Below, in pieces: positions 51,758 through 60,339 of a stretch of 64,000 nt of DNA. The stretch lies in the NCBI GenBank assembly GCA_036705565.1, contig JAUBUY010000012.1; one strand, given 5' to 3'. Each line of letters begins with the position of its first letter. Position 1 is the first letter of the stretch. Made by a program: the position numbers and the translations under genes. The notes below the pieces were generated by a model. That model worked only from the letters and a program-made list of their open reading frames with translations. It made no database searches and was not told where the DNA came from. The stretch comes from Microcoleus sp036705565 (GTDB taxonomy: Bacteria > Cyanobacteriota > Cyanobacteriia > Cyanobacteriales > Microcoleaceae).

Positions 51758-52663
51758 ATGAATGCGGAAGAATTAATCGGACGATATGCTGCTGGTGAGA
51801 GAGACTTTATTGGCGCTGACTTAAGGAACATCTGTCTGATGGATACTTTTCTAACGGACATCAACTTACGTAGTGCCAATTTAGAAGATTCTTTATTAAT
51901 GAGAAATTTTCTGATTAATGCCAACTTAACTGGTGCTAACCTGAAAAAAGTTAATCTTTCAGATTCATATTTAATGAATGCTAACTTAATTAATGCCAAT
52001 CTCAGTGATGCTAATCTCCATCAAGCTGATCTAACAGGTGCTGATTTAACAGGCGCTGATTTAACAGGCGCTGATTTAACCACAGCTCAATTGATTGGTG
52101 CTAACTTAATTGATGCTAAGTTAAATAATATTCAAACTAATAAATCGACAATTTTTCATCATACTATTATGCCTTCTGGAAATCGAAAAATGGATTCGGA
52201 GCGAGGCTTAAGTGGTGAAGAATTCAAAAGACGCTATGCAGATGGACAGAGAGAATTTACCGGAATAGTCTTACATCGAGTTAACTTAGAAGGTGCTAAC
52301 CTACCTAATCTGGATCTGTCCTATGCTCATTTCAGTCAAGTTAACTTGCGTAATGCTATTCTGGAACCTTTTAGTTGGGACTCGGCACGAATTATTTATT
52401 GCGACCTTAGAGGTTCTAATTTAAAGGGTGGCAATTTTACTAATACCAGGTTTATTCACTCTGATTTAAGAGAGGCGCAACTTTTCGGCGAGGCAACCTG
52501 TACCAGTTTTATAGAAGTTAGCTTCCAAGGCGGTGTATTCCTATATCATGGACAGTCACCTCCTTTCTGCTATAACGTTACTTTACCAGATGGGGAATAT
52601 ATGGCTGGATGTAGCGATTGCTATCAAAAAACTACTCATATCAAAAAAGATGGCGAGTTTTAA
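51758..52663 (+). CDS. Pentapeptide-repeat protein 3 (double module)
   Basis: A 301-residue protein beginning MNAEELIGRYAAGERDFIGA. The first beta-helix (to about residue 127) ends with TIMPSGNRKM. A second cap, GEEFKRRYADGQREFTGIVL, starts another helix ending NVTLPDGEYMAGC. The (T)xxPDG turn recurs at the end of several pentapeptide proteins here. The gene has a run of three identical AGADLTGADLTGADLT units. It is convergent with the large nuclease-type gene, with 167 bases between the stops. Confidence 0.9.
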   Translation: MNAEELIGRYAAGERDFIGADLRNICLMDTFLTDINLRSANLEDSLLMRNFLINANLTGANLKKVNLSDSYLMNANLINANLSDANLHQADLTGADLTGADLTGADLTTAQLIGANLIDAKLNNIQTNKSTIFHHTIMPSGNRKMDSERGLSGEEFKRRYADGQREFTGIVLHRVNLEGANLPNLDLSYAHFSQVNLRNAILEPFSWDSARIIYCDLRGSNLKGGNFTNTRFIHSDLREAQLFGEATCTSFIEVSFQGGVFLYHGQSPPFCYNVTLPDGEYMAGCSDCYQKTTHIKKDGEF

Positions 52664-52702
52664 TGTTATGAGGATGGGATTTAAGCAAGGTCGCTAAATA
52701 TA

Positions 52703-52729
52703 GTAAGGGTGAAGACCTGTCGCCCTTAC
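52703..52729. terminator. Possible bidirectional terminator hairpin
   Basis: GTAAGGG pairs with CCCTTAC around a 13-base loop, in the space between the convergent pentapeptide gene and the large nuclease gene. It has no T-run on either side. Confidence 0.4.
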
Positions 52730-52830
52730 CACATCTTAAAATGTTATAAATTGCGTAAATTTTATCCTCATTATTTTTCCCCAAAGCCAACTCAGTAAAA
52801 CTGCTTCAATCAAAAACTAAAACAGAAAAT

Positions 52831-55800
52831 CTAGACTTTTTCTAAAAGATTTTTTTGTACACTTTTGTCAGTAACATTTGAGAGAAAACTAAAATCAAAA
52901 GGTGTATTCGAGCCGGGAATAGGCCTGTTGTTAAGAAGAGTTTGAAGTTGTAGCAAGGTAATTCGCCAAGTTGCCACGTTTCTCCATTGTTCAGGGCTTT
53001 CGATGGGTTGACGATTTCCCCCTAAGAGTTGATTTAGAGGATGTTCTTGAGGCCAAGATTCTGGTTCTGAGCGGTTAGGAGTTATAAATGTAAACATAAG
53101 TGTTTCAGAGGTAATTTCAGCATTTGGTTTAGGCAAAGCCATAATTGTTTTCCAGGTCCATTCAGGAATCTGAATATTGTTCTCAAAGTTTTGGGGGTTT
53201 GTATTCCCTCTGTTAATAAAAATACCATTGTTTGTTAGTTGATTTAAGAGTGCTGGAACATTAGTTTTTTTCTGAGTAGTCCAATTATTTCCTAAAGCAC
53301 CGGCAATAATATAAAGTTCTTGCCCTTGCTGAACACGATCCTGTACTTTTTGTTCAATATTAAACCAAGCAGAGGCAGTCAATGGATTTGTAGAAAACAA
53401 TCTATTATTGTCCATAGATTGTGCAATTAAATTAGTCCCCATATAGGTTTCTATGGCATCTTTAGAGTTTCTGTTTCTGTCTCGATCAGGAATTAAATGA
53501 CCTTTATCCATTCCTACCCAAGGCTGCCGAAATATAGTACCATCAATTTGAGGCAGGTTAGAATTTGCTGAAGTGGGCGACAAAAAAGGATCTGCTATGA
53601 ACTGGATGTCTGTTCTTGTACTAGATGGTACAGTCCACGATTTATTAACTTGCCAACTCACCCAGTTAGAAAGTTTTGTTTGAGTATTGTAGGATACTAC
53701 ATATCCTGGTTTTTCAATCAGTAAATTTGTTGGTTGTTCTTGAGTTAAATCCCATCTAGCGTTAGTAGGGTTGCCAAGCTTGAGGTGTGGACTCTTGAAA
53801 AATACATTATCTATGATAACATTTGCATTGTCATCACCTTCTAGGCTAAACGTCAGCTTAGCTGGTTTTCCTACAGATTTTGCGAAATCTTCGTAAGCCA
53901 GTAATTGCAAGGGTAACTGAAAAGTTTCAAATCCTGTTCTTCCAAATCCAATACTATTGATATTCTGGCTATATATTTTTCTGATTTCATCGACATCTTC
54001 TTTGTTGGCCTCAGCTACAGTAACGGAATCCTGAGCTAGATTTATTCTCTTTATTGGTATGTTTACTCCTTCTACTTCAAGTTTTACATTGAGTATTCCA
54101 CTTCTGCTGGGAGCGTGAATATCAAACCGCAAATTTCCCCAATCATTTAGCATAAAGCGATTATGGGAGATGCTTTCACCACCTTTTAACTTCAGAGCAT
54201 AATTGGGTTGATAATCTTGAGCTTGAGAGTTAATACCTAATAAGCTCAAGTAATTGGAAAAATTGGGAGATTGTTGAGCTATCTCATTCCACTCTACAAG
54301 GTTGTTGATAGGTGACACCAAAGTTGATGTGGCACTATTATGAAAAGACCACCCAGGAATTTCCTTAGAGATAGTATTCCGACCAAATTCTTCAGCCCCA
54401 CTCTTATTAGGAATAAACTGGTCAAAATTCCCATTAAACAGAGTAGGAACCGCATAATCCCCCCGCATACCAGCAGAAAGAGTATTATCAAAACTCACCG
54501 GAACGCGCCCAACAGAACTCAACGTCCGTCGGTCTTTACCTCCACCCAAAACAGAATAAAACCAACCCTCACCAACCCCTTCACCATTGCCATTATCATA
54601 CCAAGGTTTAGCAGCCGGGAAATTCGGATCGAACAATTCGGGTAAACCCATTTTACCCAACATATCGTTAACTGCTTGAGGCTTCTCAGAAGCCTCCACA
54701 TGAGGATACTGAAGTAAAACTTCCTCCAGGTCTAAATCAACCGTCCCAGCATACCATCCAAATGCTCGCTTGTGCGTCCCTCCTACAAAATCATCCTTAG
54801 TAAACCCAATACGACTGTTTTCACGACCTGGTTCCTTCTCACGAGTACCGAGTAAAATCTCTCGGTCTGCCTTCCCTAAAGTAACACCATTAGCTTTAGG
54901 AAAATTCAGTCCAGCAGGTTTGGGATTCTTATCCAACTCCTCTTGTGGAAGTAGACTCAAAGAACGACCATTAGGAGTAGCAGTACCACCATTCGGGTCA
55001 GCCACAGTCTGATAATAGTTATCAGCAAACGTAACATTATTCCAAACCTGAATTTTGGGTTCGTAGAAATCGCTGAAATTTGTGCTGATAAAGCCAGGTA
55101 ATTGTAAATTCAAACTAGGTTGGTAGAAATCGTGCGGGTCAATTGTTGTCATTTGGAGGTCTCGGTCAGCCATAGATTTGCCGCCCGCTTGGGGGAAGAA
55201 AGTCCCTAAACGCTGTACAATTTCGCTATTGACAACCGTCCCTCGACTGAAGCCCATGAAATGTAGTGGCGAATTGAACAAATCCCCCTGCTGGCGAATC
55301 AGCTTCCCTTCGCTGTTGTACAACCGGTTTAATTGATTGCCTTGATACTCTCCAACCTTACCCCCTAATGCCAGATCCAACTGCACCAGAGAAGCAAATA
55401 AAGCATCAGCCGCACCCTCAGAAAAGCCAACGTCAGGAATGACTGATTCTCTGTCCAACGACCATTCTGTCAGCAACACTAACGGTTTGTTCTGGTTGAG
55501 GTATTTAATCTCCTTTCCATCTATAACTACCCCGGCTTTTAAGTTATTTGCCAAAGTTGATAAATAATTAGGTTCGCTGGTGTTAAGCCCCTCGGTCAAA
55601 TTAGTTATCACCCGTCCCTGTATATCTATAGGAATCCAGTTACCTGTAGGCTTGTCGTAGCGCATAATTAACCCGCTGTTTTCCGGTGTATTACCGCTAA
55701 CAGTGGCAATTTTGTTGGCCATTTGGAAAAAGGAATCAGGAATCCCAGACTGGTTAGGCAAAAGTGTAAAACCATGAGTCAACACGCTGACACTGCTGAA

Positions 55801-58218
55801 AGGACTGTTGCTATCAGGAGGTAGGGTTTTAAACTGCCCCAAATCTTTGGTCACAGCGCCGCTATTACTCACAGCTTCTACAGCAAAGTTGTAGTTCTGC
55901 CCCGCAGTAAGACTCTGAGGTAGCGTGAAGTTAGTGCTAGTATTTGCGGGGTCATTTAAAGGTTGGTTAAGAGGCGTAATCCCGTCATGGCCGTACCACT
56001 TGTTAGTATCTTTCTTCCAAGTCGCCGTCAGAATTCGGTTGGGATTGAAATCGTCATAACCGTTCCAAGGCTTAGAAAGAAGTTGACGCTTTTGTGTTTC
56101 CGAGAATCCGGGAAGGAGTGCCGAATCTGATAAATTGACAACCTTATCCCGAGGCAATAAGCCCTTCCCTTGCTCGAAGGTACTGACAAAAAGATTAACT
56201 TCTTTCACATCCTCCCAACCAGGAGAAAACTGCCATTGAAAAGTCGGAGTCAGGTCACTTGTAGTTGTACCAGGCCCCTTCAAATCCAGCCAATCAGTCG
56301 GTGCAGAACTCAAATCCCGTAAATTGCCTCCAGTACCGACTGGTGCGCGTGTTGTCCCCGGCAGCACCCCATAAGTAAACTGATTAGCAGGTCGATTCTC
56401 CTTAGTAATCCCATAGTCAGCAGCAATACTAACCGCCGGATTGATATCATCAATAGGAACCCTTGTGAAATCAGCCGCAGTCACAGACCTCGCCGTAGTA
56501 GCATTGAAGAAAGGAGACTTAACACCCCTGTCAAGACTATCAATTTTGAATTGACCGGGATTGTCCAGAGTTTTAATAATTTCCTCAACATCGAAAGCAT
56601 ACACGCTCCCGCTACCAGTCAGAGAAGGATAAGAGCCATAAAGGTATTTGTTGTCATTAGAAAGCACTAAATCGTTAGTAAGAGCCTCTGGAATCGGTCT
56701 GGTAGCACCGATTAATTGAGGATTTGGCCCCAAGGGGTCTTTAATAATCCCAATATTTCCCCCAGAACGCACATCTGCAGAAGGGCCAAGACTTCCAGAA
56801 TTGCGACCAGCCACAAACCCATACCGCCCATCCCGCGTTACAGTGACAGATACCCCCTCATTCACATCAAAATAATCAGTAGGAAAACCCAAACTTAAAG
56901 GGGCATAACTCACAGAAGCAGTAAAGTTAAGAGGATCGTCCGAAGTAATTTCCAACACCCCAAAACCAGGCGCGTCATTATTCTGGTCAGGATTACTCCG
57001 ATTCAATCCGTTTGTGAACACCATTTTCGTCGGCTCATTCGTAGCTGATATTCCCTCGGTCTCCGAAATAGTAGGAATAACTCCGATTTGTTGATGCCAC
57101 TTACGAGGATTAGAATCTTCATCCTTCGGTCGATCCTTCGAGTCAATATTGATTGCATAAATCCGACGATTAGGCACTTGCTCATTATTATCAGAACCCG
57201 TGCCGAACAGCCGCCGCCCGTCACTACTAATTGCCAACTGACTCAATCCTAATGGTGAAGTGACGTTAATAGTCTCAACTACTTTGTGATAAGTTGCCGA
57301 GTTAGGGTTGATGTCAAGGACGTAAATTTTCGCTTGATTTAAGTCGCCAATGTAAGCATAATCGTCTCTAGGACTGATGACTATTGACTTGGGTCTAGCG
57401 CCCGCCGGCAGGACAATGGGATTGACGCCTGGGGTATTTGGCTGAGTATCTACCTGTCGCAGTACCATTGCATCGACCAATGCCACTTGACCTGAATTCC
57501 TCAAGGTTGCGTAAACGCGATTTCCGTCGCTAGTCACGGCTGTTGATTCTGCCCAATCTGTGACACTGCTAGTCCCCACAGGAATTTGAGCCAACAGCAA
57601 GTCTTTGCTGTTTGTAGTATCAACCACTGATTCGGGGTTTTTACCGTTGAGAACCGCTACTCGGTCAGAACCGCCCAAGGCTGCAAAGACGTACTCTGCC
57701 CCCTGTGGCAGCCGAATTGGATTGCTGTGGTACTGGATTTCTTTGTATACTGGTGTAACGCCTTTTTGCTCGACGATCTGGTTCTGCTTCCTCTCGAGCA
57801 CGACGCCTGAAGCGCCCAGCACTACTGTATCAGGCACTTTAACTGCTACTTCATACTGATTGCCCCCAAGAGAGCGGCTGCGTGTCGGTACTACAGTGCC
57901 CTCATACATAGAGTTGCCTGCATAGAATTTAACTGTCAAATCTTCAAAGTTACTGCCTTTGGAGTCGCTGGCGTTGTTGACCAGAATGTTGCCCCCGGTC
58001 AGAAATAAGAGGGGCTCATTGTTCTCAAATGCTTGACCGGAATCATCCTTGAATTTCAGCTCAGCCTTTTGGAGGACAGGAGGGGCTGTGGGGTCAGAGG
58101 TGGTTGGGGCTGGCATATTCAAAGCTGCCTTGAAAGTGGCAGTGCCGTCGTCGTTTCGCTGCACGCCTACCTCTGTTACGACGGGAAGTCCCACCTTGGG
58201 GATTGCTACCACCTGCAC
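52831..58218 (-). CDS. Giant polymorphic-toxin-like protein with C-terminal DNA/RNA nuclease domain
   Basis: A 1795-residue frame. The N-terminal region (to about 560) has Ig-like and beta-propeller repeats (YVFAALGGSDRVAVLNG, DYAYIGDLNQAKIYVLD). Ig-like parts and an alpha/beta-hydrolase-like segment with LHFMGFSRGT follow at about 830-1010. A conserved pre-nuclease region (HKRAFGWYAGT...MRGDYAVPTLFNGNFD) precedes the nuclease. The last 240 residues form a NucA-type endonuclease: MDKGHLIPDRD with the general-base His and NLIAQSMDNNR. Start is GTG 58218, with no signal peptide. The frame continues upstream in similar protein-like sequence to a TAA at 58408-58410, so the natural N-terminus is lost. 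The gene is convergent with a pentapeptide gene. Confidence 0.82.
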   Translation of the reverse strand: MQVVAIPKVGLPVVTEVGVQRNDDGTATFKAALNMPAPTTSDPTAPPVLQKAELKFKDDSGQAFENNEPLLFLTGGNILVNNASDSKGSNFEDLTVKFYAGNSMYEGTVVPTRSRSLGGNQYEVAVKVPDTVVLGASGVVLERKQNQIVEQKGVTPVYKEIQYHSNPIRLPQGAEYVFAALGGSDRVAVLNGKNPESVVDTTNSKDLLLAQIPVGTSSVTDWAESTAVTSDGNRVYATLRNSGQVALVDAMVLRQVDTQPNTPGVNPIVLPAGARPKSIVISPRDDYAYIGDLNQAKIYVLDINPNSATYHKVVETINVTSPLGLSQLAISSDGRRLFGTGSDNNEQVPNRRIYAINIDSKDRPKDEDSNPRKWHQQIGVIPTISETEGISATNEPTKMVFTNGLNRSNPDQNNDAPGFGVLEITSDDPLNFTASVSYAPLSLGFPTDYFDVNEGVSVTVTRDGRYGFVAGRNSGSLGPSADVRSGGNIGIIKDPLGPNPQLIGATRPIPEALTNDLVLSNDNKYLYGSYPSLTGSGSVYAFDVEEIIKTLDNPGQFKIDSLDRGVKSPFFNATTARSVTAADFTRVPIDDINPAVSIAADYGITKENRPANQFTYGVLPGTTRAPVGTGGNLRDLSSAPTDWLDLKGPGTTTSDLTPTFQWQFSPGWEDVKEVNLFVSTFEQGKGLLPRDKVVNLSDSALLPGFSETQKRQLLSKPWNGYDDFNPNRILTATWKKDTNKWYGHDGITPLNQPLNDPANTSTNFTLPQSLTAGQNYNFAVEAVSNSGAVTKDLGQFKTLPPDSNSPFSSVSVLTHGFTLLPNQSGIPDSFFQMANKIATVSGNTPENSGLIMRYDKPTGNWIPIDIQGRVITNLTEGLNTSEPNYLSTLANNLKAGVVIDGKEIKYLNQNKPLVLLTEWSLDRESVIPDVGFSEGAADALFASLVQLDLALGGKVGEYQGNQLNRLYNSEGKLIRQQGDLFNSPLHFMGFSRGTVVNSEIVQRLGTFFPQAGGKSMADRDLQMTTIDPHDFYQPSLNLQLPGFISTNFSDFYEPKIQVWNNVTFADNYYQTVADPNGGTATPNGRSLSLLPQEELDKNPKPAGLNFPKANGVTLGKADREILLGTREKEPGRENSRIGFTKDDFVGGTHKRAFGWYAGTVDLDLEEVLLQYPHVEASEKPQAVNDMLGKMGLPELFDPNFPAAKPWYDNGNGEGVGEGWFYSVLGGGKDRRTLSSVGRVPVSFDNTLSAGMRGDYAVPTLFNGNFDQFIPNKSGAEEFGRNTISKEIPGWSFHNSATSTLVSPINNLVEWNEIAQQSPNFSNYLSLLGINSQAQDYQPNYALKLKGGESISHNRFMLNDWGNLRFDIHAPSRSGILNVKLEVEGVNIPIKRINLAQDSVTVAEANKEDVDEIRKIYSQNINSIGFGRTGFETFQLPLQLLAYEDFAKSVGKPAKLTFSLEGDDNANVIIDNVFFKSPHLKLGNPTNARWDLTQEQPTNLLIEKPGYVVSYNTQTKLSNWVSWQVNKSWTVPSSTRTDIQFIADPFLSPTSANSNLPQIDGTIFRQPWVGMDKGHLIPDRDRNRNSKDAIETYMGTNLIAQSMDNNRLFSTNPLTASAWFNIEQKVQDRVQQGQELYIIAGALGNNWTTQKKTNVPALLNQLTNNGIFINRGNTNPQNFENNIQIPEWTWKTIMALPKPNAEITSETLMFTFITPNRSEPESWPQEHPLNQLLGGNRQPIESPEQWRNVATWRITLLQLQTLLNNRPIPGSNTPFDFSFLSNVTDKSVQKNLLEKV

Positions 58219-58515
58219 TGAAGATATGTCGCGAGTTACGGTAAAGGCCGGGGTGGTAACGAATTTGTCCGGGTCGATTAACTGACCGATGTTTCCCTGG
58301 GGGTCAATGATGCCAAAAAATGCTAGGGGGTCAACTTTTCCTGAATCATTCTGTTTGTCTGTTAAAGATTGAGTCGCGGTTTGTACTGGGTTTTGTAAAT
58401 CGGTTGATTAGACTTCTGCGCTGATATTAGTGTCAGGTGAAACTGGGTTAGATGTGGCTGGAATTAATGGGGCTGTTGGGGGCTGTGTAGTCGGCGGTTG
58501 TTGAGAATCTGAAAT
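58219..58515 (-). pseudogene. Broken N-terminal extension of the giant nuclease-type gene
   Basis: In frame with the gene at 58218, the DNA reads KVDPLAFFGIIDPQGNIGQL and earlier a Pro/Thr-rich stretch (QQPPTTQPPTAPLIPATSN), interrupted by TAA at 58408-58410. No ATG, GTG or TTG start in this frame lies between that stop and 58218. The upstream part abuts the tail of another nuclease fragment. Confidence 0.6.
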
Positions 58516-58518
58516 ATT

Positions 58519-58695
58519 TTATGGCAGATTTGACAGAAAGTCAAAATTAAAATTATAATCGCGCTCTCGGTTGCGTTTGTTAAGAATACCTGTGAGTTCT
58601 AGGAGAGTAACTCTCTAAGTATCAGGATTTCTCCAAGCCGTTGCATGAGTTATGCGGTCGGGATATAGAGCATTAAAAAAAGTGCTATTGTTGAT
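58519..58695 (-). pseudogene. C-terminal remnant of a nuclease gene with an in-frame stop
   Basis: On the minus strand the DNA reads THATAWRNPDT, a TAG (58615-58617), then RVTLLELTGILNKRN and NFDFLSNLP before the final TAA (58519-58521). It aligns with the tails at 59339 and 60340, where the TAG position is Trp. Only the last 60 residues remain. Confidence 0.75.
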
Positions 58696-58722
58696 TGTGT
58701 AAATAGATACAGGAGTTGAGTT

Positions 58723-59196
58723 ATGGAAAAAGAAAGAATAACTGTAGAAGAATTACTCAGACGCTATGCTACTGGCGATCGAGATTTTAGAAACATCATT
58801 TTGGAGTATGCAGACTTGAGCGGGGTTGAACTGCAAAATATTGACCTGACTGGTGCTCAATTTAACTACGTTAATTTGAGCCGACTCAATTTGCATAGGT
58901 GCGAGTTAGGGTCGGCTCAATTTTGGTACTGTAACTTCAGGGAAGCTAAAATCACCTCAAGTCATTTGGAATACAGTAGGTTTTTTGACTGTGACTTGAG
59001 AGGATTTAACAGCAGTAGATGCGACATAAGCTCGGTTAATTTTACTAGAGTCAATTTACAAGGTGCGAAGCTTGGGGGCTTTGGCGAAGACCCTTGTAAC
59101 TACTGGGACGTTATTCGCCATGACGGAGTTTTTATTTCTGGTTTCACTTCCAATCTGTATCGCTCTTCCTGCAGCAATACTAACAGGGAAGTATGA
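58723..59196 (+). CDS. Pentapeptide-repeat protein 4 (short)
   Basis: A 157-residue protein starting MEKERITVEELLRRYATGDR, with AGGAG before the ATG. A single short beta-helix follows (YADLSGVELQ, YVNLSRLNLHRCE, CDLRGFNSSRCD), then a non-repeat tail (WDVIRHDGVFISGFTSNLY). It is about 85 percent identical by eye to the next copy at 59754, which points to a recent duplication. It is convergent with the nuclease remnant at 59339 and divergent from the remnant at 58519. Confidence 0.9.
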   Translation: MEKERITVEELLRRYATGDRDFRNIILEYADLSGVELQNIDLTGAQFNYVNLSRLNLHRCELGSAQFWYCNFREAKITSSHLEYSRFFDCDLRGFNSSRCDISSVNFTRVNLQGAKLGGFGEDPCNYWDVIRHDGVFISGFTSNLYRSSCSNTNREV

Positions 59197-59235
59197 GATT
59201 ATAATAATATCCTAAAAAGTTATGAGAGTATGATT

Positions 59236-59293
59236 ACTTCTGGGCTAAACGGAACTTCTTCCTGTAAGGCTAAGTTCCGTTTAGCCCAGAAGT
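59236..59293. terminator. Perfect 22-bp inverted repeat between convergent genes
   Basis: The left arm (59236-59257, ACTTCTGGGCTAAACGGAAC and TT) is exactly complementary to the right arm (59272-59293), with a 14-base loop. It lies between the pentapeptide gene and the nuclease remnant, so it could end transcription from both sides. The duplicated copy downstream (60225-60340) lacks it, which suggests an inserted small element. Confidence 0.6.
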
Positions 59294-59338
59294 AAAATAT
59301 CAAGAAGGAGGAGAATATCTCCCTTGATTCTTCAGAGC

Positions 59339-59633
59339 TTACTGAATATCTTCTGGCAGATTTGACAGGAAATCAAACTTAAAGTCATAGTTGCGAACTT
59401 TGTTACGTTCGTTAAGAATATTTGTGAGTTGTGGAAGAGTAAGTCGCCAAGTATCTGGGTTCCTCCAAGTCGCTGCATTAGTTATGTTACTGCGAGCGCT
59501 GTCCAAAAAGGGAGAAAACACATCATTATTAAGCGGATTTGGAACCCCATCTGAGGATACATTATTCCAATCTGGTTCTGCTATGTTGGGCGTCATATAT
59601 GCGAAAGCTTCTATGTTTGACGAAGTAACAATC
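59339..59633 (-). pseudogene. C-terminal remnant of a nuclease gene
   Basis: An open frame of 85 codons (59339-59596) matches the tail of the gene at 60340, with small differences (LPQLTNILNERNKVRNYDFKFDF...). The similarity continues to about 59633 and then breaks abruptly, leaving no nuclease active site. It is probably non-functional alone. Confidence 0.8.
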
Positions 59634-59753
59634 GAGTTGTACTATTGAGACAAATAAACTATCTGCGGCTGCCGAGCGCCAAGCTAGAGTTGTGTGGTAT
59701 TTGGGGATGAGTTTGCTATTATTGAAAATGCGAATAGATGCAGGAGTCGAGTT

Positions 59754-60224
59754 ATGGAAAAAGAAAGAATAACTGTAGAAGAATTGCTCAGGCGCTATGC
59801 TGCTGGCGATCGAGATTTTAGAAACATCATTTTGGAGTATGCTGACTTGAGCGGAGTTGAACTGGAAAAGAGCGACTTGAGTGGTGCTCAATTTAACTAC
59901 GTTAATTTGAGCCGACTCAATTTGCATAGGTGCGAGTTGGGATCGGCTCAATTTTGGTACTGTAACTTCCGGGAAGCTAAAATTACCTCAAGTCATTTGG
60001 AATATGCTAGGTTTTTTGATTGCGATTTCAGTGGAATTAACACCAGTGGCTGCAATCTAACTTGTGTTCATTTCACCCGAGTTAATCTTCAAGGTGCTAA
60101 GCTCTATGGCTTTGGAGAAGATCCTTGCGAGTTTCGGGACATTATTCGGCAAGACGGAGTTTTCATACCGGGTTTTACCTTCAATCCCTATCTCTATTCT
60201 CACAACACTAACAGAGAAGTATGA
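59754..60224 (+). CDS. Pentapeptide-repeat protein 5 (short, duplicate)
   Basis: About 156 residues from ATG 59754, preceded by AGGAG; the frame is open from 59694. It is a near copy of the gene at 58723: it starts MEKERITVEELLRRYAAGDR and ends with DIIRQDGVFIPGFTFNPY. Differences cluster in the middle of the helix (LEKSDLSGAQ; CDFSGINTSGCN), where surface contact would be expected. It is convergent with the frameshifted nuclease gene at 60340-62405, 115 bases away. Confidence 0.9.
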   Translation: MEKERITVEELLRRYAAGDRDFRNIILEYADLSGVELEKSDLSGAQFNYVNLSRLNLHRCELGSAQFWYCNFREAKITSSHLEYARFFDCDFSGINTSGCNLTCVHFTRVNLQGAKLYGFGEDPCEFRDIIRQDGVFIPGFTFNPYLYSHNTNREV

Positions 60225-60339
60225 AATTATAACAAGGTTATCAAAAGTTGTTAGAGGATGATTTTCTGCCACTAAAAGAAGCAAAATGTCAAGAAGGAGG
60301 AGATTATCTACCTCGCTCCTTCAAGGCATTTTGAACATT

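Noticed and set aside
52831..58218. Plain secreted NucA-type nutritional nuclease
   Set aside because: The length, propeller and hydrolase-like regions, the truncated copies and the pentapeptide partners do not fit a simple exoenzyme, although a non-toxin surface role is not excluded.
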